A stretch of 12,344 nucleotides of DNA from Sulfurovum sp. (lineage in GTDB: Bacteria; Campylobacterota; Campylobacteria; Campylobacterales; Sulfurovaceae). The notes under the pieces are model-generated. The model searched no databases and had not been told where the DNA came from. It saw only the letters and a program-made list of their open reading frames with translations. Position 1 is the first letter of the stretch, and the number at the start of each line of letters is the position of its first letter. Where the stretch lies: positions 1 through 12,344 of the forward strand of contig QNZV01000017.1 in NCBI GenBank assembly GCA_003978395.1, written 5' to 3'. The position numbers were made by a program, and so were the translations under genes. This document shows, in pieces, positions 1 to 6,279 of this stretch.

Positions 1-7
1 AGATTTC

Positions 8-126
8 TTAGAGGTGGGTTTAGAGGGAGGGTTATACCTGGCTCCATTCCGAACCCAGAAGTCAAGCCTCCCATCGCCGATAATACTTATCCTGTCTGGA
101 TTGGGAATGTAGGTCGCTGCCTCTTT
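8..126 (+). rRNA. rrf: 5S ribosomal RNA
   Basis: Structural RNA of the large ribosomal subunit. The core block CCATTCCGAACCCAGAAGTC near 44-63, followed by AAGCCTCCC and the conserved CGCCGATAATACT stretch, is the classic bacterial 5S pattern. The terminal helix can be drawn as AGAGG (10-14) paired with CCTCT (120-124). The length of about 117-119 nt is normal. It is probably the last gene of a 16S-23S-5S operon whose 23S lies left of the window. T-rich sequence follows (a run of seven T at about 149-155), with no separate strong terminator hairpin. Exact mature ends are uncertain by a few bases. Confidence 0.93.
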
Positions 127-252
127 GAATTTCTTCTCTTTTATTACTTTTTTTCCTATAATCTTATTATTTTCATATTTTACTTCTTAATTACACTATT
201 ATTACACTTGTTTTTGTTAAAATAATGGATTGGAGTTTGAATCCAATTAAAT

Positions 253-266
253 TATAATCTAAAGGA
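253..266 (+). promoter_or_regulatory. TATAAT box merging into the ribosome binding site
   Basis: TATAAT (253-258) runs directly into CTAAAGGA (259-266), 5 nt before the ATG at 272. The 13-mer ATAATCTAAAGGA recurs exactly at 872-884 in front of the rhodanese-like gene. AAAGGA is a convincing Shine-Dalgarno in both places. If TATAAT were a working -10, transcription would begin inside or just after the Shine-Dalgarno, so it may be a chance A/T match or give a very short leader. Confidence 0.4.
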
Positions 267-271
267 ATTTG

Positions 272-736
272 ATGAAAAAAATTTTATTTTTTATGGCTCT
301 TAGTGTTTCATTTCTATTTTCAGCTATAAATATTCAGACAGCATCGAAAGATGAGTTAATGTGTATTAAGGGTATTGGAGATAAAAAAGCTACAGCTATT
401 TTAAATTATAGAAAATCAAATAAAATAAAATCTGCTGATGACCTTATTAATATTAAGGGTTTTGGAAAAGGGATTATAGCTAATGTAAAAGCTGGTAAAA
501 AATCTGTTGCTTGTGGTAGTAAAAAAACTGCTAAAAAGAGTAAATCTAAAAAAGTAATAAAAAAAGATACAAAAAAGAAAACAACTTCTAAGAAAGAGAC
601 TTCTTCTGTCAAAAAATCTAAAAAAGATAAAATAGAAACAAAAAAAATGGAAAAACAGCCTAAAGTTCAAAAATCTGAAAAAGAAAAAACAGAAAAAAAG
701 CTTACAAATAAGAAAAATGACTCTGAAAAAGAGTAA
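272..736 (+). CDS. Exported helix-hairpin-helix (ComEA-like) protein with lysine-rich tail
   Basis: Predicted exported DNA-binding protein of 154 aa. The start is ATG at 272, with AAAGGA 5 nt upstream; a TTG codon just before it (269) is less likely. Residues 1-18 form a signal peptide (MKK, then a hydrophobic stretch ending FLFSA). Residues 19-80 carry two helix-hairpin-helix motifs, with hairpins IKGIGDKKA (about 32-40) and IKGFGKG (about 61-67), as in the ComEA/UvrC-like fold that contacts the DNA backbone without sequence specificity. Residues 82-154 are a low-complexity tail of mostly Lys, Ser, Thr and Glu, likely disordered. ComEA proteins pull incoming DNA through the periplasm in natural transformation, and this is the best guess for its role. 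Two cysteines (31, 81) flank the HhH unit. The usual family unit is about 80 aa, so the tail is an extra. Confidence 0.82.
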   Translation: MKKILFFMALSVSFLFSAINIQTASKDELMCIKGIGDKKATAILNYRKSNKIKSADDLINIKGFGKGIIANVKAGKKSVACGSKKTAKKSKSKKVIKKDTKKKTTSKKETSSVKKSKKDKIETKKMEKQPKVQKSEKEKTEKKLTNKKNDSEKE

Positions 737-772
737 TATTTGATGAGTTTCTAACTCACTTCTCTTGGCTTT

Positions 773-800
773 AGGGCATAATTTATGCTCTATTGTTAAT
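773..800 (+). terminator. Possible weak terminator hairpin
   Basis: AGGGCATAA (773-781) can pair with TTATGCTCT (783-791) as an 8-bp stem including one G-T pair, with a 3-nt loop, followed by the T-containing TATTGTTAAT. A second perfect 6-bp stem, TGAGTT/AACTCA, lies at 744-758. Both fall between the HhH gene and the next gene. Neither has a proper T tract, so termination is only suggested. Confidence 0.33.
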
Positions 801-889
801 AACTCCTATATTTACTAAAAATTCTTCTTCTCTATATTTTGCTAAAACTTAATCAAAATAGATATACTTCCATAATCTAAAGGATAACT

Positions 890-1300
890 ATGAATGATAA
901 AATAATCAACTATTTTATGTGGTTAATGATGTTGGGAATGTTTAGCTATTTTCTATTTAGTAAAGGTTGGATTTTTAATGATTTTGAAAATATTTCTACT
1001 GATGAAGCTAAATATTTAATTGAGAATGATAGAAATTTAACACTACTTGATGTACGTTCTGTATCTGAATATCAAAGAGATTATATTGGTAATGCTATTA
1101 ATATTCCTTTTATACAATTAAAGCAAAGTTTAGAAGAACTAAATTCCATAAAGTCAACAAAAATATTGGTCTATTCAGAACGAGCTAAAAGAAGTGTTAA
1201 AGCATCAAGACTACTCTCTAAATATGGTTTTACAGTTATTAATTTAAATGGTGGAATGGTGTTTTGGATAAGAAAAGGTTATGTCGTAACTAGGCACTAG
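890..1300 (+). CDS. Membrane-anchored rhodanese-like protein lacking the catalytic Cys
   Basis: 136 aa. ATG at 890, preceded by AAAGGA (879-884) at 5-nt spacing. Residues 7-24 are a hydrophobic N-terminal anchor, so the domain probably faces the periplasm. Residues 35-133 form a single rhodanese domain: DVRSVSEY (54-61), YIGNAINIPF (65-74), then the active-site loop and the closing NGGMVFW (120-126). Rhodaneses move sulfane sulfur via a Cys at the start of the active-site loop (usual pattern VYCxxGxRS). Here the loop reads VYSERAKRS, with Ser96 in the Cys position, and the protein contains no Cys at all, so sulfurtransferase chemistry by the normal route is not expected. It may bind a ligand or partner, as other inactive rhodanese domains do. 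It stands alone between two intergenic gaps. The fold call is firm; the function is unknown. Confidence 0.82.
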   Translation: MNDKIINYFMWLMMLGMFSYFLFSKGWIFNDFENISTDEAKYLIENDRNLTLLDVRSVSEYQRDYIGNAINIPFIQLKQSLEELNSIKSTKILVYSERAKRSVKASRLLSKYGFTVINLNGGMVFWIRKGYVVTRH

Positions 1301-1412
1301 TCTATTTCTTCGTGCATCTGAAATCATATTATATTTTCATAATTATTAGTTATGGCTAAAATTATGTTTTATTGTGATAGAATTCCATTTGAAAAATTTT
1401 AAGGAAAAAAAC

Positions 1413-2699
1413 GTGGATAAGTTTAAAAAAGAGTGCTTAGAGTATCATATTAATGGAAAAACTGCTACTGAAATTACCAAACCGTGTAAAACACAAAAAG
1501 AGTTGTCAATGGCATATACTCCAGGAGTTGCTTTCCCTTGTTTAGAAATTGCAGAGAATCCATCTTTAGCATATAAATATACAAATAAAGGAAATACTGT
1601 TGCTGTTATCTCTGATGGAACAGCTGTTCTTGGGCTTGGAAATATTGGTGGACTAGCAGGAAAACCTGTTATGGAAGGAAAAGCTGTTCTTTTTAAATCA
1701 TTTGCCAATGTAGATGCTGTTGATGTTATTTTAAATGTTCATGAGGTTGATGAAATTGTAGATGTTTGTGCTGCTATCTCTGATACTTATGGTGGAATTA
1801 ATTTAGAAGATATAGGTGCTCCAAAATGTTTTGAGATAGAGAGAAAACTCCAAGAGAGACTTGATATTCCTGTATTTCATGATGACCAACATGGAACAGC
1901 TATTATCACATCAGCAGGACTTCTTAATGCAATAGAATTGGCTGAAAAGAATATAGAAGAGATAAAAGTTGTTATTATAGGTGCAGGTGCAGCAGGTATC
2001 GCTTGTGCAAAAATGTATAAGAATCTTGGTGTTAAACATATTGTCATGATAGACTCAAAAGGTGTTATTCACTCAAAAAGAGATGATTTAAATAAGTATA
2101 AACAAGAGTTTGCATTTGAAACCGAAGATAGAACATTAGCTGATGCACTTAATGGTGCAGATATGATGTTAGGTCTTTCAGGTCCTGGAATTGTTTCACA
2201 AGATATGGTAAAAACAATGGCACAAGATGCGATTATCTTTGCATGTGCTAACCCCACACCTGAAATTACTCCTGACTTAGTAGAAGAGGTTCGACCTGAT
2301 ATTATTGTAGGAACAGGAAGAAGTGATTATCCTAACCAAGTAAATAACGTTTTAGGATTTCCTTTTATCTTTAGGGGTGCTTTGGATTCTGGTGCTAAAA
2401 AAATCACAGAAAATATGAAAATGGCTGCAGCAAAAGCATTGGCAAATTTAGCAAAAGAGCCAGTTCCTTATTATGTAAAAGCTATCTATAATGACCCTGA
2501 CTTAACTTATGGGAAAAAACATATTATTCCTACACCATTTTCAAAAGAGGTACTTGTTTGGGTTGCATCTGCTGTAGCTGAAGCTGCTTTTGAAGATGGA
2601 GTAACCAATTTAAAAGCATGTGATTTGAAAAACTACCAAGAGAACTTACGTCAAATGATTTATGTAGATAATCATGAAGATTCTCATATTAATAGCTAA
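1413..2699 (+). CDS. maeB: Malic enzyme (malate dehydrogenase, oxaloacetate-decarboxylating)
   Basis: Converts malate plus NAD(P)+ to pyruvate, CO2 and NAD(P)H in the cytoplasm, linking the TCA cycle to pyruvate. I place the start at GTG 1413 (AAGGA at 1401-1405, 7-nt spacing), giving 428 aa beginning MDKFKKECLEYH. The open frame extends 13 codons upstream to a GTG at 1374 with no Shine-Dalgarno. Visible motifs, numbered from 1413: Tyr35 in AYTPGVA (general acid), Lys90 in MEGKAVLFK (general base), metal-binding Glu132-Asp133 and Asp157-Asp158 in FHDDQHGTA, and the Rossmann loop GAGAAG near 190-195. The length matches the short bacterial form; the phosphotransacetylase tail of the 759-aa E. 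coli MaeB is absent. Whether NAD or NADP is preferred cannot be read here. pgeF follows 44 bp downstream. Confidence 0.95.
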   Translation: MDKFKKECLEYHINGKTATEITKPCKTQKELSMAYTPGVAFPCLEIAENPSLAYKYTNKGNTVAVISDGTAVLGLGNIGGLAGKPVMEGKAVLFKSFANVDAVDVILNVHEVDEIVDVCAAISDTYGGINLEDIGAPKCFEIERKLQERLDIPVFHDDQHGTAIITSAGLLNAIELAEKNIEEIKVVIIGAGAAGIACAKMYKNLGVKHIVMIDSKGVIHSKRDDLNKYKQEFAFETEDRTLADALNGADMMLGLSGPGIVSQDMVKTMAQDAIIFACANPTPEITPDLVEEVRPDIIVGTGRSDYPNQVNNVLGFPFIFRGALDSGAKKITENMKMAAAKALANLAKEPVPYYVKAIYNDPDLTYGKKHIIPTPFSKEVLVWVASAVAEAAFEDGVTNLKACDLKNYQENLRQMIYVDNHEDSHINS

Positions 2700-2705
2700 T
2701 ATTAA

Positions 2706-2723
2706 GTGGGCTTTTTAGCCCAC
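2706..2723 (+). terminator. GC-rich hairpin after maeB
   Basis: GTGGGCT (2706-2712) and AGCCCAC (2717-2723) form a perfect 7-bp stem with a TTTT loop, 6 nt past the maeB stop. It is the most GC-rich short stem in this AT-rich stretch, as expected of an intrinsic terminator. However, it is followed by AAAAAA rather than T, and it lies only 20 nt before the next ATG. It may be a partial terminator, an RNA-processing or stability stem, or a structure affecting pgeF translation. Confidence 0.45.
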
Positions 2724-2743
2724 AAAAAAGATAAAGAATTAAA

Positions 2744-3499
2744 ATGAAAAACATCTACACCTTCACAAATTTATCAAAAGAGAAAAAATGTGTACACCTT
2801 GTTACACAAAAAGATTCGATACAACCATATTCATTCTCTCTTGCTTTACATACCCAAGAAGACCCTTTGCAGATTATTAAAAATAGAAATTTTATTAATC
2901 AAAAGTTTCCTAATATGCACTTTATCGTTGCCAATCAAACACACAGTGCCAATGTTGAAATTATTACAAAACAAGAAGAAGCACAAGGCTGGGCAGATGT
3001 AGAAAGTGCCATAAAAAACTGTGATGCACTCATTACCAATCAAAAAAATATTATGCTCACTATTTTAACAGCCGACTGTGTTCCTATTTTACTTTTTGAT
3101 AAAAAACAGAATGTTATTGCCGTTGTACATGCAGGATGGAAAGGAACAGAAAAAAGAATAGTCTCTAAAACAGTAGAGAAGATGAGGGAAGTTTTTGACT
3201 CTAATCCTAAAGATATTTTAGCATCTATTGCACCTGCTATTGGAAGATGTTGTTATGAAGTAGATTGGAATGTTGCTAAATATTTTAAAAATATTGAAAA
3301 TGCATATGATAATAGAGACGAAAAGCAAATGTTAGATTTGCCATATATTAATAAAGTTCAACTTCTCCAAGTAGGCTTAGATGAACATCATATTGAACTA
3401 TCGAATATATGTACTGCTTGTGAAGTTGAAAAGTACTTTTCATATAGAAAAGAAAAAGGTTGTTCAGGAAGATTTATGAGCATGATTGGTTTAAAATAA
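2744..3499 (+). CDS. pgeF: PgeF/YfiH family protein (multicopper-oxidase-like, DUF152)
   Basis: 251 aa, close to the family norm of about 245. Members were long called polyphenol oxidases or laccases. Work on relatives indicates purine-nucleoside phosphorylase/deaminase activity (LACC1 family), and E. coli PgeF (YfiH) has been assigned a role in peptidoglycan editing. Family signatures are all present: QTHSANV (65-71), LTADCVPILL (108-117), VVHAGWKGT (127-135), APAIGRCCYEV (163-173) and FSYRKEKGCSGRF (232-244). The expected Zn ligands are His67, Cys112 and His129. The ATG at 2744 follows a weak ATAAAGAA Shine-Dalgarno. The gene starts 44 bp after maeB and could be partly co-transcribed. It ends 3 bp from the stop of a convergent gene. 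Cytoplasmic, no signal peptide. Confidence 0.92.
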   Translation: MKNIYTFTNLSKEKKCVHLVTQKDSIQPYSFSLALHTQEDPLQIIKNRNFINQKFPNMHFIVANQTHSANVEIITKQEEAQGWADVESAIKNCDALITNQKNIMLTILTADCVPILLFDKKQNVIAVVHAGWKGTEKRIVSKTVEKMREVFDSNPKDILASIAPAIGRCCYEVDWNVAKYFKNIENAYDNRDEKQMLDLPYINKVQLLQVGLDEHHIELSNICTACEVEKYFSYRKEKGCSGRFMSMIGLK

Positions 3500-3502
3500 A
3501 TT

Positions 3503-3994
3503 TTAAAGTTGACCGATAAGAATTTTATCCTCTTTTTTATAGCTAACCTTTGAATTCATTTTAGACTTAATAACTTCAATAATTAAGGAGAGATCATCAA
3601 AGTCTATATTTAAGTTTTTAGTCAACATTTGTAAATCATTATTAATGTTTTTTTCCTCTTCTTTAATATTTACAGGCAAAATAGTATCTGCTTCACTCTC
3701 TTCTAATTGAATTATTAAATCTGAATCTTTATTCTCTACTTGATAGCTTACAGGAAGTGTTGATTTACTAAAAAAAGCATTTTTATTAAATTCAAATGAG
3801 AAGTTTTTAGAAAAATCAGCGAAAAAGTTATTGTATCCCATAAATAATAAACCTGCTGTAATTATCGCTGTTTCCACTTTAATAATAATGCTTAATGACA
3901 AAAAACTTTTCTTCTTTTCTACTACTCCAAGTTCTGCTTTATATGCATTGTAGTAGTCATTACTTGTATCATTATTTTTTCTAAATATGTTCAT
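3503..3994 (-). CDS. Unrecognised protein with one membrane segment
   Basis: 163 aa, not recognised. The start ATG (3994) has AAAGGA upstream on the minus strand with good spacing. Residues 1-30 are charged and probably cytoplasmic (NDYYNAYKAELGVVEKKKS). One transmembrane helix spans about 32-54 (from SLSIIIKV to LLFMG). The remaining ~105 residues would be outside the membrane: a Phe/Lys/Asn-rich stretch (57-78), an acidic section (86-118, LEESEADTILP and KEEEK) and a C-terminal part with possible helices (120-148). No Cys and no catalytic motif is visible. It diverges from the thioredoxin-like gene at 4188 and converges with pgeF, so it is probably transcribed alone. The bitopic layout suggests a scaffold or envelope-associated protein, but no function can be assigned. 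Confidence 0.72.
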   Translation of the reverse strand: MNIFRKNNDTSNDYYNAYKAELGVVEKKKSFLSLSIIIKVETAIITAGLLFMGYNNFFADFSKNFSFEFNKNAFFSKSTLPVSYQVENKDSDLIIQLEESEADTILPVNIKEEEKNINNDLQMLTKNLNIDFDDLSLIIEVIKSKMNSKVSYKKEDKILIGQL

Positions 3995-4075
3995 TTACAT
4001 TTCCTTTTTTCGTGATAATATAATAATAATATAAAAGTTGGTAGTAAAAGTGAAATTCTAGGAATATTTTTAATA

Positions 4076-4126
4076 AAAATTAATTATATTATAATATATT
4101 GTATTATATTATATATAATTAATTTT
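4076..4126. repeat. Long A/T-only inverted repeat in a divergent intergenic region
   Basis: The 193-bp gap between the divergent genes (3995-4187) is almost entirely A/T. Within it, 4076-4089 pairs with 4113-4126 (14 bp) and, inside that, 4091-4098 pairs with 4105-4112 (8 bp). Only T4090 is bulged and the loop is 6 nt, giving a 22-bp stem. TATAAT boxes occur on both strands inside it (4090-4095 on +; 4108-4103 and 4113-4108 on -), so it may carry divergent -10 elements. It could extrude as a cruciform or bind a regulator. Confidence 0.6.
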
Positions 4127-4147
4127 ATAGATATCAAGATAGTTTAA

Positions 4148-4163
4148 ATAGCTTTTTAGCTAT
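4148..4163 (+). promoter_or_regulatory. Leader hairpin before the thioredoxin-like gene
   Basis: ATAGCT (4148-4153) and AGCTAT (4158-4163) form a perfect 6-bp stem with a TTTT loop. An alternative pairing is GATAG (4138-4142) with CTATC (4160-4164). It lies 24 nt before the ATG at 4188, upstream of the AAAAAAGGA ribosome binding site. With TCCTTTC following, it could act as a weak attenuator or simply shape the 5' leader. Confidence 0.35.
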
Positions 4164-4187
4164 CCTTTCGATAAAAAAGGAATTTAA

Positions 4188-4754
4188 ATGACAAAAAAAA
4201 TCACTATACTACTTAGTATTTTAGGTGCATTAATTTTAGGAATAGGCGTACTATTCTATACAAAAGTTTTAGAGATAAAACAGACAAATAGTTCAGCAGT
4301 AATGAAAAGTAATTTTCAGCTACAAGCATTAAATGGGAATATATTTACTATAGATGCAAAAAATAGGAAATTTAAAATTACAGGAATGGAAGGTAAAATT
4401 GTTTTTTTGAAAATCTTTGGTTGGGACTGTGATTTTTGTCAAAAAGAGATTCCTGAACTTATTAAATTAAAAAAATCTTTATCAGATACTTTTGATGTTA
4501 TTGCAATTGAAGCACAAAATCATACCGATAAAAAATCTAAAGAGTTTATTAAAAAATATGGAATCAACTACAATATTGTTTCAGGTAATAATCATCAAGA
4601 TTTTTATATGTATTTGCAAAAACAGTATGGATGGGAGGGTGTCATACCCTTAACTATTGTTTTGTCAAGAGATGGAAAAGTATTAGCCTTTGAAGAGGGT
4701 TCTAAATCTTACTCTTTATCAGAACTCCTTAAAGCTTCTCTCTTAAAGAAGTAG
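4188..4754 (+). CDS. Membrane-anchored TlpA/ResA-like thioredoxin-fold protein
   Basis: 188 aa. ATG at 4188 with AAAAAAGGA about 7 nt upstream. Residues 5-24 are a hydrophobic anchor or signal sequence after MTKK, placing the domain in the periplasm. Residues 42-186 form a thioredoxin fold: the strand KIVFLKIFGW, then the redox motif CDFC (Cys81-Asp-Phe-Cys84) in WDCDFCQKEIPEL, and the cis-proline loop GVIPLTIVLS (Pro154). The order matches TlpA/ResA-type disulfide reductases, which act on cytochrome c apoproteins or other exported thiol proteins. The client here is unknown. It is followed after 4 bp by a cysteine-bearing rhodanese-like gene, so the two are surely co-transcribed and the neighbour is a natural candidate partner. 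The leader is very AT-rich with a small hairpin. Confidence 0.88.
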   Translation: MTKKITILLSILGALILGIGVLFYTKVLEIKQTNSSAVMKSNFQLQALNGNIFTIDAKNRKFKITGMEGKIVFLKIFGWDCDFCQKEIPELIKLKKSLSDTFDVIAIEAQNHTDKKSKEFIKKYGINYNIVSGNNHQDFYMYLQKQYGWEGVIPLTIVLSRDGKVLAFEEGSKSYSLSELLKASLLKK

Positions 4755-4758
4755 TTTC

Positions 4759-5460
4759 ATGATAGAAAAAAAATATATACACATTTTAATCTATCCCCTT
4801 TTCGTTAGCTCTTATTTAAATGCAAATCAAGGATGCAATATCTCATCTTTTATAGAAAAGAGTAGAGAAAGAGAAGAGTCAAATCCAACGTTTAAAATAC
4901 GAGAAGAAAAAATAAAGAAAGAGAGAAAAAATAAAAATATAGAATTGAAAATTACCAAAAAATTAACTTCTATTAAAATTATTTATGAAAATCAAACTAT
5001 ACAAATAAAACGTACTCCCAAAAATGACGAACATACTTGTCCTCCTTTTTGTATTCAACCTATGAATATAAGAGGTGTTAAAACCGTAGGAGAGTTGGAA
5101 GTTTTAGATTTTATAAAAGAGCTAAAAGGAAAAGAAGCTAAACTACTTATTGATATAAGGGAGAACAAAGAGTTTAAGCAATATACCATTCCTGGTGCCA
5201 TTAATATTCCCTACAGTATGTTAAAAATAAATAGTAAATATCAAAAACAAATACTTATTCTTTTAGGAGGAGAAAAAATAGGAAAAAAATGGTTATTTAA
5301 ATTTGTTCCTACACTACTTATTTTTGGAACTAGTGATGAAGATGAAAAGACATATAATGCTATTAATACGCTATTAAAACTCTCCTATCCTAATAAAAAA
5401 ATCTATTATTATAGAGCAGGTATAGAAGGATGGAATCGTTTAGGACTAACTCTCTATTAA
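4759..5460 (+). CDS. Exported rhodanese-like protein with CPPFC motif, catalytic Cys absent
   Basis: 233 aa. ATG at 4759, 4 bp past the previous stop; the end of that gene (TTAAAGAAG) may supply its ribosome binding site, implying translational coupling. Residues 1-22 resemble a signal peptide (hydrophobic 7-20, then NAN). Residues 33-66 are highly charged (Lys/Glu). CPPFC lies at 94-98, followed by QPMNIRGVKTVGELEVLDFI, a block I associate with a Campylobacterota rhodanese family. The rhodanese domain covers about 110-233: LIDIRENKEF (130-139), TIPGAINIPY (143-152) and YYYRAGIEGW (216-225). The expected catalytic Cys would follow LLIF; instead the loop is GTSDEDE, with Gly190 at that place. 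The only cysteines are 26, 94 and 98, so ordinary sulfur transfer is unlikely. Cys94/Cys98 could instead form a disulfide handled by the upstream thioredoxin. Its stop abuts that of the next, convergent gene. Confidence 0.82.
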   Translation: MIEKKYIHILIYPLFVSSYLNANQGCNISSFIEKSREREESNPTFKIREEKIKKERKNKNIELKITKKLTSIKIIYENQTIQIKRTPKNDEHTCPPFCIQPMNIRGVKTVGELEVLDFIKELKGKEAKLLIDIRENKEFKQYTIPGAINIPYSMLKINSKYQKQILILLGGEKIGKKWLFKFVPTLLIFGTSDEDEKTYNAINTLLKLSYPNKKIYYYRAGIEGWNRLGLTLY

Positions 5461-6192
5461 TTATGGTTTTTCTTGCCTCAGAAAAGGTTTTGAGACATTA
5501 ATAATACCTAAAGTCTCCACCAATGGTAAGTCTTCAAGCTTAATTTCTTTTTGAATATTGTGAGTCTGTTTTAAATTTTTCATTTTATCTATTTCTTCTA
5601 AAGTAAATATTTCTGATTTAGAAACTACTTCGAGTTGATGAGAATTTTGCTCTTTAGATAAAGTATATATATTCTGCTGTTTTCCTAATAAAACTCTCTT
5701 TTTTAGAGTTTTTACGATAGGTGCTATGTATATTTTTTTCTTTTTATTTAATTCTATTTTTCTTTTAAGACGTATATCTTCTAGTTTCTTTTTTCTTGCA
5801 AGCTTTTTTCTTCTTGCAAGCTTTTTTCTTTTTATAAGCTTTTTTCTTTTTACAACTTTTTTTCTTTTTAGCTGTTTTCTTTTTTCTAAAAGAGTTCTCT
5901 CTTTTCTATCTTCTATAACTTTTGCTAATGATTTTAAAGTACCTAAAACCTCTTTGGCTACTTCATCTTCTGAAGGTTCAGCATTTTTAAAAACCTCTTT
6001 TGTAGCTAACTTTAATTTTTCTAAAATCTCATTATTACTCTCTTCTTTTACTGACTTAGGAATAACAATAGGTTCAATAATAATAGGTTTGGATAAAACT
6101 ACTTCAGAAGATAATTTTTTTTCAAAAAGAGAAAAAGAAGAAAGTATAATAGGTGTAAAAAAAGTAAGTATAAAAATTTTTTTAATAAACAA
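5461..6192 (-). CDS. Unrecognised exported basic protein with Lys/Arg hexapeptide repeats
   Basis: I choose TTG at 6192 as start: AAGGA (6204-6200) lies 7 nt upstream, a TATAAT (6231-6226) precedes it by a fitting distance, and the product then opens with a signal-like MFIKKIFILTFFTPIILSSF. The frame stays open to a TTG at 6279 (272 aa), but that start has a poor Shine-Dalgarno and puts 29 polar residues before the hydrophobic segment. With the short start it is 243 aa: export signal or anchor (2-20), Pro/Ile-rich stretch (about 35-45, IIIEPIVIP), acidic helical part (48-95), about five hexads of the KRKKLx type (about 105-140) and a mixed C-terminal half ending LGIINVSKPFLRQEKP. No enzyme motif is visible. 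The layout (anchor, Pro-rich part, basic extended part) recalls TonB-like or wall-spanning linkers, but the resemblance is loose. Its stop touches that of the + strand gene. Confidence 0.62.
   Translation of the reverse strand: MFIKKIFILTFFTPIILSSFSLFEKKLSSEVVLSKPIIIEPIVIPKSVKEESNNEILEKLKLATKEVFKNAEPSEDEVAKEVLGTLKSLAKVIEDRKERTLLEKRKQLKRKKVVKRKKLIKRKKLARRKKLARKKKLEDIRLKRKIELNKKKKIYIAPIVKTLKKRVLLGKQQNIYTLSKEQNSHQLEVVSKSEIFTLEEIDKMKNLKQTHNIQKEIKLEDLPLVETLGIINVSKPFLRQEKP
5777..5884 (-). repeat. 18-bp tandem repeat (minisatellite) inside a coding sequence
   Basis: In-frame tandem array with an 18-bp unit. Units 5795-5812 and 5813-5830 are identical (CTTGCAAGCTTTTTTCTT on the + strand). Units 5831-5848 and 5849-5866 differ from them by a few bases, and degenerate copies flank both sides (5777-5794, 5867-5884). 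On the coding (minus) strand each unit encodes a hexapeptide such as KRKKLI, KRKKLA, RRKKLA or RKKKLE. Two perfect adjacent copies suggest recent slippage, so copy number may vary between strains without breaking the frame. Confidence 0.85.
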
Positions 6193-6225
6193 AAGTCTAT
6201 CCTTAGCATATAAAAATAAAAAGGA

Positions 6226-6231
6226 ATTATA
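6226..6231 (-). promoter_or_regulatory. -10 box for the basic repeat protein
   Basis: TATAAT on the minus strand at 6231-6226. The predicted transcript start near 6219 gives a leader of about 27 nt to the TTG at 6192, containing AAGGA. No -35 is visible, as is usual for Campylobacterota sigma-70 promoters. This box lies downstream of the alternative TTG at 6279 and so argues for the shorter protein. Confidence 0.45.
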
Positions 6232-6279
6232 GTTAGAATAGCCTAATGCTTGCTTATAACATAATTCTTTCTTATCCAA

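Noticed and set aside
227..248. Hairpin ATTGGA/TCCAAT upstream of the HhH gene as rRNA-operon terminator
   Set aside because: It has no T tract after the stem and lies about 100 nt past the 5S gene.
406..670. Minus-strand open frames of 68 and 84 codons under the HhH gene
   Set aside because: They are antisense to the A-rich lysine tail; their Phe-rich products are the mirror of Lys codons, and they have no ribosome binding site.
1289..1301. ACTAG-gca-CTAGT palindrome at the stop of the rhodanese-like gene
   Set aside because: Only 5 bp, no T tract, and it is formed partly by coding sequence; probably chance.
1338..1370. CATAATT/AATTATG stem followed by TTTT before maeB, as terminator of the rhodanese-like gene
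   Set aside because: The stem is almost all A/T with a 15-nt loop, too weak to claim in this composition.
4013..4035. GATAATATAATAATAATATA as a Fur box
   Set aside because: It matches only the A/T skeleton of the 19-bp Fur consensus; expected by chance in this gap.
5726..6232. Plus-strand open frame of 168 codons
   Set aside because: It is a shadow of the minus-strand basic protein; the Phe/Ser/Leu-rich product reflects reversed Lys/Arg codons.
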